Source of the DNA: SAR202 cluster bacterium Io17-Chloro-G6
GTDB taxonomy: Bacteria > Chloroflexota > Dehalococcoidia > UBA3495
Direction of reading: 5' to 3'
NCBI GenBank assembly: GCA_002816585.1
Contig: MUCT01000041.1
Span: 1 to 64,000, forward strand
DNA: 64,000 nt
The position numbers and the translations under genes are program-made. Under the pieces are notes generated by a model that saw nothing but the letters and a program-made list of their open reading frames with translations, ran no database searches and was not told where the DNA came from. The first letter of the stretch is position 1, and each line of letters starts with the position of its first letter. Positions 26,645 to 36,308 of the stretch are shown piece by piece.

Positions 26645-27283
26645 TTATCCGGTAGGCCGTTCAGCCATTAGGGTTTCCAGATTCGATTCATCCACGGGCT
26701 GCTCTACGGGTTGTTCCTTTGATGGAATCGGCCGGCCCAGGCGGCGGGCCAACTCAAGATCGGGGTCCTTCAACTGCCGTATTGCTTCGATAGTGGCGTA
26801 GACAATGTTGATGGGATTCCGGGAGCCCAAGGACTTTCCGACGACATCTTTCACGCCGCCAAGTTCCAGGATGGCCCGCATTGCGCCGGCGGCGATGACT
26901 CCGGTTCCCTCGCGGGCCGGCTTGATCATCACGATGGTGGCGCCCTTCTTGACCGTGATCTGTTGGGGAATGGTGGCGCCGCGAAGAGGGATCGTGACCA
27001 CGTCTCGCCGGGCGACGGCATTGCCTTTTCTGACTGCGTCGGGGATGACCAATGCCTTTCCCAGGCCGACACCCACCTGACCTTGCCCGTCTCCCACCAC
27101 GACCAACGCATTGAAACGGAGGCGGCGGCCTCCCTTCACCACCTTGGCGATACGGCGGGTATAGACGACCCTTTCGGAGAATCCTCCGGTGTCCTCTTCC
27201 CGGCCCCGGCCTCGGTCGCGATCTCGATCTCGGCCGCGGTCTCTGTCTCGGTCGGAAAAGGGCCTGTTAGGGGCTTGTACCAT
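26645..27283 (-). CDS. rpsE: 30S ribosomal protein S5 with Arg/Asp-rich N-terminal extension
   Basis: The S5 core is clear: RIAKVVKGGRRLRFNALVVVGDG, GVGLGKALVIPDAVRKG, and the C-terminal GSRNPINIVYATIEAIRQLK. The 212-aa length exceeds the usual 165 or so. The first 34 residues contain repeated Asp-Arg and Gly-Arg dipeptides (SDRDRDRGRDRDRDRGRGR), and there is also a C-terminal stretch of about 35 residues. S5 helps secure decoding accuracy. The function of the charged extension is unknown. Confidence 0.96.
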   Translation of the reverse strand: MVQAPNRPFSDRDRDRGRDRDRDRGRGREEDTGGFSERVVYTRRIAKVVKGGRRLRFNALVVVGDGQGQVGVGLGKALVIPDAVRKGNAVARRDVVTIPLRGATIPQQITVKKGATIVMIKPAREGTGVIAAGAMRAILELGGVKDVVGKSLGSRNPINIVYATIEAIRQLKDPDLELARRLGRPIPSKEQPVEQPVDESNLETLMAERPTG

Positions 27284-27328
27284 TAGCGGGTTAGACCTCC
27301 CAGTCTCAGCGGTAATTTGAATCCGATT

Positions 27329-27697
27329 CTAGAAATTGAGCCCGGCTTCCCGGGTTGCTTCGGCCAGGGCCTTGACCCTGCCGTGGTACTTGCATCCACC
27401 GCGGTCGAACACCACCTGGGTAATACCTTCGGCGATTGCCCGTTCCGCCACCAATTTACCGACCGCGGTTGAAGCACTCATCTTGGGAGTGATAGGACCG
27501 CCGGCCTCTTTTACCGCGTCTACGCTCGAAGCCGCCGCTATTGTGTGGCCAGTGGTGTCGTCGATCACCTGGGCATAGATATGATGCAGGCTACGGAACA
27601 CTGATAGCCTGGGCCGGTCCGGCGTTCCGATGACCTTGTTCCGCAGCCTAATATGCCGTATTTTTCTCAGATGTTTTGCATTTCGATCTTTTGGCAT
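27329..27697 (-). CDS. rplR: 50S ribosomal protein L18
   Basis: The 122-aa L18 carries [23 protein letters not shown], the [18 protein letters not shown] strand and the closing [25 protein letters not shown]18 binds 5S rRNA with L5. It lies between rplF and rpsE. Confidence 0.98.
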   Translation of the reverse strand: MPKDRNAKHLRKIRHIRLRNKVIGTPDRPRLSVFRSLHHIYAQVIDDTTGHTIAAASSVDAVKEAGGPITPKMSASTAVGKLVAERAIAEGITQVVFDRGGCKYHGRVKALAEATREAGLNF

Positions 27698-27736
27698 GTT
27701 TTCTTTTGATGTATCACCCGGCTGGTTCTGGGGCCG

Positions 27737-28309
27737 TTAAGCCTTTCTAGCCGCCGCCTTTCCTGGTTTGAAGTGAAGGACTTCGTCGGAGTATCTGATC
27801 CCCTTTTCCTTATAGGCGTTGGGCGGGCGGACTCGCCTGACCTGGGCTGCGAGTTGGCCGACTTTCTGCTTGTCGATACCGCGGACGTGGACTCTGTTGG
27901 CGCCTTCCACTTCCATAGTTACCCCTTCTATGGGGTGGATCTCCACCTGATGGCTAAAGCCAACGTTGAGGACGATCCCGTTGCCGGCTTCGGCTACTCT
28001 GTAGCCCACACCCATTATCTCCAGGGACTTCGTAAACCCGTCAGATACGCCGGTCACTGCGTTGGCAATCAAACTGCGGGTAAGGCCGTGCAGGGAATGG
28101 TGGAACTTATTGTCCGATTGCCGTTCCACCACCACCTCGCCGTTCTCGACTTTAACGAGGACTTCGGGATGGTATTTCTGTTCTAGGGTACCCCTGGGCC
28201 CGGTGACCTTGACCCCGCCATATTGGACCTCGACCTGGACTCCGCCGGGCAGGGGTATTGGCTTCCGGCCAATGCGGGAGAGTGTTTTTTCTTGTTTCTT
28301 CTCGTTCAC
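27737..28309 (-). CDS. rplF: 50S ribosomal protein L6
   Basis: This 190-aa protein starts SRIGRKPIPLPGGVQVEV after a short Lys/Glu-rich lead, then shows TGPRGTLEQKYHPEV and the family's C-terminal block with RRVRPPNAYKEKGIRYSDEV. L6 supports the factor-binding region. It sits between rpsH and rplR. Some ten lead residues (MNEKKQEKT) could be an artefact if the TTG before SRIGRK is the real start. Confidence 0.97.
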   Translation of the reverse strand: MNEKKQEKTLSRIGRKPIPLPGGVQVEVQYGGVKVTGPRGTLEQKYHPEVLVKVENGEVVVERQSDNKFHHSLHGLTRSLIANAVTGVSDGFTKSLEIMGVGYRVAEAGNGIVLNVGFSHQVEIHPIEGVTMEVEGANRVHVRGIDKQKVGQLAAQVRRVRPPNAYKEKGIRYSDEVLHFKPGKAAARKA

Positions 28310-28316
28310 GGCCGAA

Positions 28317-28715
28317 TCACCAGATATAACAGATTAGTTCTCCGCCGACGCCTTCCCGCCAGGCCTTGCGCCCGGCCATAACGCCTTTGGAGGTGGATAC
28401 GATGGCCACACCGAGGCCCCCATAGACCCTGGGTATTTCTCCCCTGCCCACGTAGACCCTCAGTCCAGGTCTGCTGACGCGCTTGAGGCCGGAGATTGCC
28501 GGTTGCCTTCCCTCGCGATATATCAGGTGTAGCCGCAGGGTGGGGTGAGCTTGGGCCCGGGGCATGTCGAAGTCCCGGATGAATCCCTCGTCTTTGAGAA
28601 TTTTGGCAAGGGCCAATTTCATTTTGGAGTGTGGAAGAGTGACGGAATCGTGACGCACCTGTACGGCGTTACGAATCCTGGTCAGCATGTCCGCAATTGG
28701 GTCGGTTACCGGCAT
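28317..28715 (-). CDS. rpsH: 30S ribosomal protein S8
   Basis: The 132-aa S8 contains [21 protein letters not shown], a central helix-strand block and the C-terminal [18 protein letters not shown] motif followed by [10 protein letters not shown]8 binds the central domain of 16S rRNA and can repress the spc operon in other bacteria. It lies between rpsN and rplF. Confidence 0.98.
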   Translation of the reverse strand: MPVTDPIADMLTRIRNAVQVRHDSVTLPHSKMKLALAKILKDEGFIRDFDMPRAQAHPTLRLHLIYREGRQPAISGLKRVSRPGLRVYVGRGEIPRVYGGLGVAIVSTSKGVMAGRKAWREGVGGELICYIW

Positions 28716-28799
28716 TTTAGGTTTATCTCCCCTCTCAGCCTGAGGTTTTCATCCATCGTTTTCCAGCTTGGAAACTGCTTTGCCGAACTCTCCGCCGCA

Positions 28800-28985
28800 C
28801 TACAAACTCGCCTTGCGCACGCCGGGCAGTTCGCCGTTTAGGGCCAACTCGCGGAAACAGATGCGGCAGATTCCAGCGTACCTGATGTAGGCCCGCGGAC
28901 GGGCGCAACGTTGGCAACGGTTGTAGCCCCGGACCTTGAATTTGGGCTTCTTGAGCCACTTTTGAATCAGGGAAGTCTTCGCCAC
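28800..28985 (-). CDS. rpsN: 30S ribosomal protein S14, zinc form (type Z)
   Basis: From the GTG at 28985, preceded by GGAGG, the product is 61 aa and starts [20 protein letters not shown]. The zinc site is CQRC plus CRIC, and the protein ends in [13 protein letters not shown]. This is the short zinc-binding type. The frame is open upstream but without S14 similarity and inside rplE. Confidence 0.97.
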   Translation of the reverse strand: MAKTSLIQKWLKKPKFKVRGYNRCQRCARPRAYIRYAGICRICFRELALNGELPGVRKASL

Positions 28986-28995
28986 TTCGCCTCCG

Positions 28996-29793
28996 TTATG
29001 CCTCAGCCGTATCCGTGGCTGTGTCTCTAATAAATGGCATGCCGTACAGTTCCAGGAGGCGGATGGCCTCGGCATCATTCTTGGCCGTGGTGGTGATGGT
29101 CACCTGCAGCCCACGTATCTTGTCAATCTGGTTGTAATCGATCTCCGGGAAGATAATCTGCTCTCGGATACCGATCGAGAAATTACCGCGCCCGTCCAAC
29201 CCTCGTCTGGCTAGGCCTCGGAAGTCCCGGATACGGGGCAAAGCGGTATTTACCAACCGGTCTAAGAAATGATACATCCGGGCGCCTCTAAGGGTAACCG
29301 CGGTGCCGATTGCGTTGCCTTCCCTGATTTTGAAACCGGCGATTGACCGCCGGGCCCGGGTGATGATTGGCTTTTGACCACTGATCACCGTTAGGTCTTG
29401 ACCGGCGGCCTCCATGGCCCGTCCGTTGGTCAGAGCTTCACCTACACCGATGTTCAGAACGATCTTCTGCAACCTTGGAACTTCCATTGGGTTCCCGTAG
29501 TTGAACTCCCGCATCATCGCGGGAACGATCTCATTCTTGAATTGGTCATAGAGACGGGGTGGAGGCGGTGGCTCAGTGGGCGGTTCCAGTTCGGCTACGG
29601 CTGCTCCGCCGCGGCCTGCCCGGCCACCGGCACGCTCACGCCGTCCACGGCGTGGAGCTTCCTGCTGCTCCTCGGCTTCGGCTGCGGTTTCGCCGGCTTC
29701 TTGACCGGCAGCCCCATTGGCCGCAGCGACATCGCCCGAGGTCTCTTCCGACTCGTTCAAATCCTCTGGTTGTTGTGTCTCTTCATCGAGCAT
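28996..29793 (-). CDS. rplE: 50S ribosomal protein L5 with long N-terminal extension
   Basis: The L5 core begins near residue 80 ([20 protein letters not shown]) and runs through [39 protein letters not shown] and the C-terminal [21 protein letters not shown]. Before it lies an unusual extension of about 79 residues: an acidic part, an Arg/Gly-rich part ([18 protein letters not shown]) and a proline run. The ATG at 29793 overlaps the rplX stop by 11 bp. L5 bridges 5S rRNA to the small subunit. An N-terminal extension of this size is not usual. Confidence 0.95.
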   Translation of the reverse strand: MLDEETQQPEDLNESEETSGDVAAANGAAGQEAGETAAEAEEQQEAPRRGRRERAGGRAGRGGAAVAELEPPTEPPPPPRLYDQFKNEIVPAMMREFNYGNPMEVPRLQKIVLNIGVGEALTNGRAMEAAGQDLTVISGQKPIITRARRSIAGFKIREGNAIGTAVTLRGARMYHFLDRLVNTALPRIRDFRGLARRGLDGRGNFSIGIREQIIFPEIDYNQIDKIRGLQVTITTTAKNDAEAIRLLELYGMPFIRDTATDTAEA

Positions 29794-30103
29794 CGTCGAT
29801 AACTTCCTGACATTTGATACAACTGCGCACCCTGGCTCCAGTATCCAAGAATGTGGTCTTGGGCTTGGTTGGCTCATTGCACTTGTTGCAGATTAAAACC
29901 ACATTCGATTCGTGGATCGGCGCCTCTTTTTGGATCCGTCCCGATTGTCTCACTCCGGGCTGCGCTTTCATGTGCCGGGTAACCAAGTTTACACCTTCAA
30001 CAACCACCCGGTCTCCTTCTGGGAATCGCCGCTCAACCCGGCCGGTCTTGCCCTTTTCTTTGCCGGCGATGACCAGCACATTATCTCCGGTGCGGATTCT
30101 CAC
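29783..30103 (-). CDS. rplX: 50S ribosomal protein L24 with zinc-ribbon tail
   Basis: The 106-aa L24 has the KOW motif [18 protein letters not shown], the [15 protein letters not shown] strand and a C-terminal zinc ribbon formed by CNKC and CIKC. L24 starts large-subunit assembly. Its start is the base next to the rplN stop. Confidence 0.97.
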   Translation of the reverse strand: MRIRTGDNVLVIAGKEKGKTGRVERRFPEGDRVVVEGVNLVTRHMKAQPGVRQSGRIQKEAPIHESNVVLICNKCNEPTKPKTTFLDTGARVRSCIKCQEVIDDAR

Positions 30104-30471
30104 TAGACCACCTCTGGCGCAAGGGATACGATGCGCATGAAGCCCTTGTCTCTCAATTCTCGCGCCACCGGACCAAAGATGCGGGTGCCCCTGGGGAGTT
30201 GGTCGTCGGCGATGAGCACCGCTGCGTTGTCATCGAACTTGATGTACGTTCCGTCAGGACGGCGGCGAGGTTGGGCTTGGCGGATTACAACAGCCTTTAC
30301 TATCTCGCCCTTGCGGACCGGTGAGTTGGGAGCGGCTTCTCTTACGTTGCAGACAATGACATCTCCAACGTGGGCGTATTTTCGCTTGCTGCTACCCGGA
30401 ATATTAATGAGGCGTATTATCTTGGCCCCACTATTGTCGGCCACCGTCAGCCGGGTATAGGTCTGAATCAT
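30103..30471 (-). CDS. rplN: 50S ribosomal protein L14
   Basis: The 122-aa protein starts [20 protein letters not shown], has [20 protein letters not shown] and the C-terminal [20 protein letters not shown]. It contacts the small subunit and initiation-blocking factors. It overlaps the rpsQ stop by 4 bp. Confidence 0.98.
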   Translation of the reverse strand: MIQTYTRLTVADNSGAKIIRLINIPGSSKRKYAHVGDVIVCNVREAAPNSPVRKGEIVKAVVIRQAQPRRRPDGTYIKFDDNAAVLIADDQLPRGTRIFGPVARELRDKGFMRIVSLAPEVV

Positions 30472-31022
30472 TTCTCTTCTTCCTGTTGATCCGGCACATC
30501 GCCGCCCGCTTCATCTTCGGGTTCGGGCGCTTCTTCGGCCGTAGGCTCTTCTTCCGCCTCAGGTTCTTCTCTTATAGAATCCTCTGGCGCGGCAGGTTCT
30601 TCATCGGCCGCCTCTTCTTCTACTGACTCTTCTTGTACCTCGGGTTCGTCTTCGGCAGTTTCCGATTCAGTTTCAGCGGCTTCTGCCCGGGCTTCAGCCG
30701 CCAGGATGCGCGGTTGGGTGATCTCTGGGGCGACATCGGTTTCCAAGTCGATGGGACGGATTTCAGCTACCTGCCTGCGGTTCAAGATTGCCAAGAGGCG
30801 CCAGTGCTTGTTCTTGGAGATTGGCCTGGTCTCTTCGATGCGGACAGTATCGCCCAGCCGGCATTGGTTCTCGGGGTCATGGACGTAGAAGCGGGCCACC
30901 CGGCGCACCTGTTTCCGGTATAGCCGGTGCCGCTGTTTCCAGATCATTTCCACAATTGCGGTTTTATCCTGATTGGTCCGCACGACATCGCCGACACGGA
31001 CCTTGCGCATGGTTCTTACCAC
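30468..31022 (-). CDS. rpsQ: 30S ribosomal protein S17 with long acidic C-terminal tail
   Basis: Residues 1 to about 95 are an ordinary S17: [20 protein letters not shown], then [21 protein letters not shown]. The remaining 90 residues are almost all Glu, Ala, Pro and Asp ([20 protein letters not shown] and similar). The full length of 184 aa is about twice normal. The tail is encoded in frame without interruption and ends at the rplN start. Its role is unknown. Confidence 0.95.
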   Translation of the reverse strand: MVRTMRKVRVGDVVRTNQDKTAIVEMIWKQRHRLYRKQVRRVARFYVHDPENQCRLGDTVRIEETRPISKNKHWRLLAILNRRQVAEIRPIDLETDVAPEITQPRILAAEARAEAAETESETAEDEPEVQEESVEEEAADEEPAAPEDSIREEPEAEEEPTAEEAPEPEDEAGGDVPDQQEEEK

Positions 31023-31222
31023 TAGCCAGCCTCCTGAATCTGCCGCTCTCTGATGACTGTCTGGAGTCTGGCGATCGTTTTTTTGACCTCTTTTGGTTCG
31101 TTGGTGTCCGTCAGTTGGTTGGTCGCGGCGCGAAACCGAAGGTTCATCAATTCGCGGCCGGATTTGGTCAACTCCTCGTGCAACTGGTCGTTGCTGAGTT
31201 CTCTTATCTCGTGGGTGCGCAT
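31022..31222 (-). CDS. rpmC: 50S ribosomal protein L29
   Basis: Starting at the ATG at 31222 the product is 66 aa: MRTHEIRELSNDQLHEELTK, LMNLRFRAATNQL and a helical end with KTIARLQTVIRERQI. This matches L29 in length and both helices. The start lies two bases after the rplP stop. The longer upstream frame overlaps rplP and is not L29-like. Confidence 0.97.
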   Translation of the reverse strand: MRTHEIRELSNDQLHEELTKSGRELMNLRFRAATNQLTDTNEPKEVKKTIARLQTVIRERQIQEAG

Positions 31223-31223
31223 G

Positions 31224-31664
31224 TTAAACCAATCCGTTGGCCACCGCGGCGGCCAACCGGTCTCTAACGACAGTCTTGGTTGGGATGGGCAGCTTGCGGG
31301 AGGCCAAACGCAGGGCCTGGACCGCTTCGTCTTGTGGCACGCCGGCCACCTCAAACATTATCTTGCCCGGCTTTACCACCGCCACCCAATAGTCCACGGC
31401 GGCCTTTCCGCCGCCCATCCGGGTTTCGGCGGCTTTCTTACTGACCGACTTGTCCGGGAAGACGCGTACCCAGACCTGTCCGCCGCGCTTCAGATGCCGG
31501 GTCATGGCGACACGGGCGGCCTCGATTTGGCGGGCAGTGATCCATGAGGCTTCCATGGCCTTGAGACCGACTTCCCCAAAAGAAACGGAGCTTCCAGTGG
31601 TGGCGGCTCCCCGCATCTTGCCACGGAAATGTTTCCTAAATTTTGTCCGCTTTGGCTGCAGCAT
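31224..31664 (-). CDS. rplP: 50S ribosomal protein L16
   Basis: L16 (146 aa) starts [20 protein letters not shown] and has the [24 protein letters not shown] helix, [17 protein letters not shown] and a C-terminal helix. It helps organise the peptidyl-transferase centre. It lies between rpsC and rpmC. Confidence 0.98.
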   Translation of the reverse strand: MLQPKRTKFRKHFRGKMRGAATTGSSVSFGEVGLKAMEASWITARQIEAARVAMTRHLKRGGQVWVRVFPDKSVSKKAAETRMGGGKAAVDYWVAVVKPGKIMFEVAGVPQDEAVQALRLASRKLPIPTKTVVRDRLAAAVANGLV

Positions 31665-31685
31665 AGATTGCTCCTAGTCCGGTCC

Positions 31686-32429
31686 CTATTCCGGGTTTTC
31701 CAGGTCGACGGCTTCCAATGCTTCCTCGATATCCTCGGCCTGGACAGTAACTTCAATGTTTTCCAATTCCTCAACCTCATCCGGCCGGGGAGGAAGTATC
31801 TCGCCGTGGTAGACCCAGGTCTTGACGCCGACCTGCCCCATTATCGTGTGGGCTTCGGCCAAGGAGTAGTCGATGTCTGCCCTGAGTGTGTGAAGGGGCA
31901 CCTGGCCCATCATGAGCTTTTCGACGCGGGCAATTTCAGACCCGGTGATGCGGCCCTTAATGATTATCTTGATGCCTACGGCCCCCGCCTGCATGCACCT
32001 TTGGGCAGCTTGGCGCATCGCCCTGCGGTAGGCGACCCGGCGCTCCAACTGGTCGGCCACGTTCCGGGCTACCAGATAAGCATTGGTTTCAGGCTGCTCA
32101 ATCTCGACGATATTGAGTTGGATCCGGCTCTCCGCAATGGCCTCGAGTTTGGCGCGTAGGCTCTTTACTCGCTCGCCGTCCCGGCCAATCAGGATTCCCG
32201 GACGGGCCGAGTGGATGTTGATCACACTATCCTGAGCGCCGCGGTCAATCTCGACCCGGGCGATGCCCGCGTCGGAGAACGCTTTGTACTCATCCTTAAT
32301 GCTATCGCGCAAGCGCAGGTCCTGGATCACTAGGTCACGGTAGGAGGAGCTATTTGCCGCGTACCAGTGGGCCTTCCAGTCTTTGATGATCCCAAGCCGG
32401 AACCCGTAAGGGTGCGTCTTATGCCCCAT
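31686..32429 (-). CDS. rpsC: 30S ribosomal protein S3 with acidic C-terminal tail
   Basis: The 247-aa S3 starts MGHKTHPYGFRLGIIKDWKA, has the KH domain (INIHSARPGILIGRDGERV) and the C-terminal S3 domain ending in GVKTWVYHGEILPPRPDE. After that come about 30 residues rich in Glu (EVEELENIEVTVQAEDIEEA). S3 lines the mRNA entry and helps unwind mRNA. The acidic end resembles those of S17 and RpoA in this locus. Confidence 0.97.
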   Translation of the reverse strand: MGHKTHPYGFRLGIIKDWKAHWYAANSSSYRDLVIQDLRLRDSIKDEYKAFSDAGIARVEIDRGAQDSVINIHSARPGILIGRDGERVKSLRAKLEAIAESRIQLNIVEIEQPETNAYLVARNVADQLERRVAYRRAMRQAAQRCMQAGAVGIKIIIKGRITGSEIARVEKLMMGQVPLHTLRADIDYSLAEAHTIMGQVGVKTWVYHGEILPPRPDEVEELENIEVTVQAEDIEEALEAVDLENPE

Positions 32430-32431
32430 GC

Positions 32432-32779
32432 CTAGCTCCTATCTTCATCTTCATCGACTTCCACTATGACGTGGCTGGACCGTTTAATTATCCGGCCGAT
32501 GCGGCCTCTGGCCCTGGGCCGGAACCGTTTCAACGACTTTGCACCGTCTGCAGATATACGGACGATCCGCAGATTGTCCCGGTTCATCAGCATGTTGTTT
32601 TCAGCGTTGGCCGCGGCCGAGGCCACAACTTTGGCCACAGTCTTGGCCCATGGAGACGGCAGCAAGCTCAGACTGTTCAGCGCGTCTTCGACCCGTTGGC
32701 CCCTGACTAAGTCCAAAATGGGCTTGAGTCTCTTCTGGGAGGTTCCTAGTTGTTTGGCTACTGCTCTGACCGGCGGCAA
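32432..32779 (-). CDS. rplV: 50S ribosomal protein L22
   Basis: The 115-aa L22 has the PVRAVAKQLGTSQKRLKPILDLVRGQ helix region and ALNSLSLLPSPWAKTVAKV. The loop region reaching the exit tunnel ends with KRFRPRARGRIGRIIKRSSH, the site of macrolide contacts in other bacteria. It lies between rpsS and rpsC. Confidence 0.97.
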   Translation of the reverse strand: MPPVRAVAKQLGTSQKRLKPILDLVRGQRVEDALNSLSLLPSPWAKTVAKVVASAAANAENNMLMNRDNLRIVRISADGAKSLKRFRPRARGRIGRIIKRSSHVIVEVDEDEDRS

Positions 32780-32783
32780 TCGG

Positions 32784-33068
32784 TTACCTCACCCGGCTGG
32801 TCCGTTCGGACCGAGATACATGTCCACGGTAGGTCCGGGTCGGGGAGAATTCCCCAAGCCGGTGGCCCACCATATTCTCAGTGATAAACACCGGCACATG
32901 CCGGCGGCCGTCATGCACTCCGATTGTCAGACCCACCATTTCGGGCATGATCATGGAGGCGCGAGCCCACGTTCGTATAACCGTGTTCGCTCCGGAGCGT
33001 TGCACCGCTTCTACGTGCTTCATTAGCTTAGGGTGCACGTATGGTCCCTTTTTTATTGAGCGGGACAT
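32784..33068 (-). CDS. rpsS: 30S ribosomal protein S19
   Basis: From the ATG at 33068 the product is 94 aa: [20 protein letters not shown], then [23 protein letters not shown] and [20 protein letters not shown]. Length and motifs match S19. The start lies one base after the rplB stop. The frame upstream of this ATG overlaps rplB and is not S19-like. Confidence 0.97.
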   Translation of the reverse strand: MSRSIKKGPYVHPKLMKHVEAVQRSGANTVIRTWARASMIMPEMVGLTIGVHDGRRHVPVFITENMVGHRLGEFSPTRTYRGHVSRSERTSRVR

Positions 33069-33069
33069 C

Positions 33070-33903
33070 CTACCGTCTCCTGGTTCTGCGCATGATGAAT
33101 TTGCTGGACGCCTTATTTTTGCGCCTGGTCTTGTAACCCAATGTCGGTTTGCCCCAGGGCGTTTTGGGCCCCGGCATGCCGATGGGAGAACGTCCTTCTC
33201 CGCCACCATGAGGATGGTCCACCGGGTTCTTGGCCACCCCGCGTACGTGGGGGCGGCGTCCCAAATGGCGGGATGCGCCCGCTTTGCCCAAACTTTCGTT
33301 CTTGTGGTCGGGGTTCGACAACTGACCGACACTGGCCCGGCAGCGAAGCAATATCCGCCGCATCTCGCCCGAGGGCAAGCGTATCAACACATACTCGCCT
33401 TCCCGGGACAAGACCTGGGCGCCGGTGCCGGCGCCGCGGACCATCTGGCCACCCCTTCCCGGAGTCAACTCCAGGTTGTGGACCACCGTACCGGTGGGGA
33501 TGTTATGCAGGGGCAGGCAATTGCCCAAGCTGATCTCGGCATCCGGTCCCGATTGCACGAAGGCCCCCACTTCCAATCCGTGGGGGGCCAGAATATAGCT
33601 CTTCTCACCATCAACATAATAAATCAGGGCGATCCGAGTGGTCCGGTTCGGGTCGTACTCGATGGACTTCACCCGGCCCGGTACGCCATCCTTGATCCGT
33701 TTGAAGTCGATCTTGCGGTACATGCGCCGCGACCCACCGCCCCGGGCTCGGGAGGTAATGCGGCCACGATTGTTGCGCCCGGCGTGGTTTGCCTTGGCCT
33801 CAAGCAGGGATTTCTCCGGTTTTTGGGTGGTGATTTCCTCGAAGGAGGGCCGCACCGCGTTCCGGGTTCCCGGCGTCCTAGGTTTTAAGTTCTTCAACGG
33901 CAT
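33070..33903 (-). CDS. rplB: 50S ribosomal protein L2
   Basis: L2 (277 aa from the ATG at 33903) contains [45 protein letters not shown] and the peptidyl-transferase loop with [19 protein letters not shown]. The invariant His of that loop is present. L2 is needed for subunit joining. It lies between rplW and rpsS. Confidence 0.98.
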   Translation of the reverse strand: MPLKNLKPRTPGTRNAVRPSFEEITTQKPEKSLLEAKANHAGRNNRGRITSRARGGGSRRMYRKIDFKRIKDGVPGRVKSIEYDPNRTTRIALIYYVDGEKSYILAPHGLEVGAFVQSGPDAEISLGNCLPLHNIPTGTVVHNLELTPGRGGQMVRGAGTGAQVLSREGEYVLIRLPSGEMRRILLRCRASVGQLSNPDHKNESLGKAGASRHLGRRPHVRGVAKNPVDHPHGGGEGRSPIGMPGPKTPWGKPTLGYKTRRKNKASSKFIMRRTRRR

Positions 33904-33913
33904 GGGGAAGTCC

Positions 33914-34198
33914 TTACAGCCCCTCAATCAGGTTGATGCGGTCGCCCTGTTTCAGCGTGACAATCGCCTTCTTAATGTCCGGTTGCTTGGTGATGCGCGG
34001 GCCGTAGCGCTTCATCTTCCCCCGCAACTTGGTGATGTTCACATCCAACACGGTAACGCCAAAGTTCGTCTCAACGGCCTCTTTGACTTCTACCTTGTTG
34101 GCCTGGGGAGCGATGTGGAAGGTGTACTTGCCCGACTCCTGGAGGAGGGTACTCTTCTCCGTGATGGTGGGCTTGACGAGCACGCGGTGAATATCCAT
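33914..34198 (-). CDS. rplW: 50S ribosomal protein L23
   Basis: The 94-aa L23 has [20 protein letters not shown], the [20 protein letters not shown] helix and the [17 protein letters not shown] loop. L23 sits at the tunnel exit and docks signal recognition particle and trigger factor. Its start codon is next to the rplD stop. Confidence 0.97.
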   Translation of the reverse strand: MDIHRVLVKPTITEKSTLLQESGKYTFHIAPQANKVEVKEAVETNFGVTVLDVNITKLRGKMKRYGPRITKQPDIKKAIVTLKQGDRINLIEGL

Positions 34199-35245
34199 CT
34201 AAGCCTCGTTCTCCGGGGATTCCGCAGGCGGGGTTTCAGTGGAATCAGCTTCGGGCTCAGGCGCCGCGCTTGCGGTGGTCCGCCGGCGACGAGGCCTGGG
34301 AGTAGGAGATTCGTCTTCCTCCGGTGTCTCAGCGGTTGCTTCCGGATCAGCGGCCTCAGCGGAGCGGGCGGAGGCCCGGCGGCGAGGCCGGGGAGTAGCA
34401 GATTCCTCTTCCGCCGGTGTCTCAGCGGTTGTTTCCGCACCAGCGGCCTCAGCGGAGCGAGGCGAAGCCCGGCGGCGAGGCCGGGAAGTTGACGCTTCTT
34501 CTTCCACTAAAGGAGCAGTGTCTTCGATGGCGGGCGCTTCTTCTGTTACGGGTTCGGCAACTGCGGCCCCGTTAGATGCCGCTGGGCTGGCGGCCCATTT
34601 GGCGCCACGACGGCCGTGAGGTTCTGCGGCCAGGGTCTCTTCGGCCCACCGGGCGGCTTCCACGGTCATGATCACCAGGTCACGGGCCAATAATTCCTGG
34701 GCGTTTAACTGGGCAACCGGAATGGTCCAAATCTTTTGCAGGTTATGGGCTGCCAAGACGACGTCCCGGTCGGAGCCCTTGGTAACCACCAAAGCCGATC
34801 CGGTGACGGAGAGATTCGCCAATAGTTGGGCCATGGACTTGGTTTTGCCGTCGATGGTGTCGGTGGAGTCCAAGCAGACCAATCGGTCCTGCCGGGCCTT
34901 ATCCGAGAGCACGCAACGAAGGGCGTGTCTCTTCATGCGCTTGGGCAGTGCGGCCCGGTAGCTGCGGGGATGAGGGCCGAAGACCACGCCGCCGTGACGC
35001 CACTGGGGCGACCTGGTGCTGCCCTGGCGGGCGCGGCCGGTGTGCTTCTGAATCCAAGGTTTACGGCCACCACCTGATACCTGGGCTCTGGTCTTGGTGT
35101 CGTGAGTGCCTTGGCGCTTGTTGCCCTGGTAGATGACCATGGCTTGGTGCACCAGGGATGGATTCATGGGCACGTTGAAGACTGCATCGTTTAGTTCGAT
35201 GCTCTCAAGCAAGTCCCCATTTTGATTTTTTACTGAGATCTGCAT
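34199..35245 (-). CDS. rplD: 50S ribosomal protein L4 with repetitive C-terminal extension
   Basis: The first 205 residues are a normal L4: HQAMVIYQGNKRQGTHDTKT, the tunnel loop GGGRKPWIQKHTGRARQGS, and RMKRHALRCVLSDKA. About 140 further residues follow, rich in Glu, Ala, Pro, Thr and Arg. They include three imperfect units of about 31 residues, each with a basic core (RPRRRASPRSAEAA, RPRRRASARSAEAA, RPRRRRTTASAAPE) separated by acidic linkers. The extension is in frame and ends just before rplW. L4 lines the exit tunnel. No known function for such a tail. Confidence 0.95.
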   Translation of the reverse strand: MQISVKNQNGDLLESIELNDAVFNVPMNPSLVHQAMVIYQGNKRQGTHDTKTRAQVSGGGRKPWIQKHTGRARQGSTRSPQWRHGGVVFGPHPRSYRAALPKRMKRHALRCVLSDKARQDRLVCLDSTDTIDGKTKSMAQLLANLSVTGSALVVTKGSDRDVVLAAHNLQKIWTIPVAQLNAQELLARDLVIMTVEAARWAEETLAAEPHGRRGAKWAASPAASNGAAVAEPVTEEAPAIEDTAPLVEEEASTSRPRRRASPRSAEAAGAETTAETPAEEESATPRPRRRASARSAEAADPEATAETPEEDESPTPRPRRRRTTASAAPEPEADSTETPPAESPENEA

Positions 35246-35285
35246 CTGTATTTTCTTGTGTTCTCTACGTGCGGCGGAGGCGCGG

Positions 35286-35906
35286 CTAAACGCCGGTCTT
35301 TCTTCTAATGTGAACCAGGCTGTTGGGCGCTCCCGGTATGCCGCCTTTAACTAGTAGTAGATTCCGCTCGGTGTCGACCTCGACAATCTCCAGGCCCTTA
35401 ACGGTGATCCGGCGGTTGCCCATATGCCCGCTCATTTTCAACCCTTTGTAGACCTTGCCCGGCGTGGTGCCGCCGCCGATGGATCCTGGAGCCCTGGCCC
35501 GGTCGGACTGGCCGTGGGTCCGGGGCCCGCCGCCAAAGTTCCAGCGCTTCATCACGCCGGCAAATCCTCGGCCTTTGGAACGGCCTATGACATCTACTTT
35601 CTCTCCGGCCTGGAAGATGTCAACGCCGATGGTTTGGCCGACCTCAAATTCGCTGGTGTCGTCGGTGGTTACCTCTCGTAGATACCGGCTAAGACGGCTG
35701 TTCTTCAGATGTCCGCTCAATGGCTTATTTCGGCGCTTGACCTCGCCGAACCCCAATTGGACTGCCTCGTAGCCGTCGGTTTCCTTGGTCTTCACTTGAG
35801 TGACCACGCAAGGGCCGGCCTCAATGACCGTAACCGGGACCACTCTGCCGTCTTCACGGAAGATCTGGGTCATCCCAATTTTTTTCCCCAGGAATCCCTG
35901 GATCAT
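35286..35906 (-). CDS. rplC: 50S ribosomal protein L3
   Basis: The 206-aa L3 starts [20 protein letters not shown] and carries [20 protein letters not shown], the [20 protein letters not shown] loop near the peptidyl-transferase centre and [20 protein letters not shown]. It lies between rpsJ and rplD. Confidence 0.98.
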   Translation of the reverse strand: MIQGFLGKKIGMTQIFREDGRVVPVTVIEAGPCVVTQVKTKETDGYEAVQLGFGEVKRRNKPLSGHLKNSRLSRYLREVTTDDTSEFEVGQTIGVDIFQAGEKVDVIGRSKGRGFAGVMKRWNFGGGPRTHGQSDRARAPGSIGGGTTPGKVYKGLKMSGHMGNRRITVKGLEIVEVDTERNLLLVKGGIPGAPNSLVHIRRKTGV

Positions 35907-35934
35907 GTTAACTCGCCTTTCCTGCTTTTGATGG

Positions 35935-36246
35935 CTAGAGCTTTATAGAGATATCGACGCCCGCCGGCAGGTTCAACCTGGTCAGTGAATCGATGGTCTT
36001 GGACGTCGGCTCGAGTATGTCAATCAGGCGTTTGTGAGTCCTGATCTCAAAGTGTTCGCGGGAATCTTTATCCACGTGTGGGCCGCGAATCACGCAGAAT
36101 CTTCGGATGTGGGTCGGTAGCGGCACTGGACCGGCGACGCGTGCCCCGGTCCGCTCGGCCGTCTCCACGATTTGTCCGGTGGAAAGGTCCAGCATCTTAT
36201 GATCGAAGGCCTTCAAGATGATTCGTACTTTTTGCCGAGTTACCAT
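35935..36246 (-). CDS. rpsJ: 30S ribosomal protein S10
   Basis: The 103-aa S10 contains [20 protein letters not shown], the loop [22 protein letters not shown] and the C-terminal [14 protein letters not shown]10 works in the ribosome and in antitermination with NusB. It comes directly after fusA; the tuf gene often found here is missing (gap of 62 bp). Confidence 0.98.
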   Translation of the reverse strand: MVTRQKVRIILKAFDHKMLDLSTGQIVETAERTGARVAGPVPLPTHIRRFCVIRGPHVDKDSREHFEIRTHKRLIDILEPTSKTIDSLTRLNLPAGVDISIKL

Positions 36247-36308
36247 ATACCTGCTTTTTTGTCGTCCGTACTTTAGATTAGGTCCCCTGCCTCGGGAATT
36301 ACTCGAAC

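Noticed and set aside
32881..33888. A 335-codon plus-strand frame opposite rpsS and rplB
   Set aside because: Antisense to two ribosomal protein genes with unmistakable motifs.
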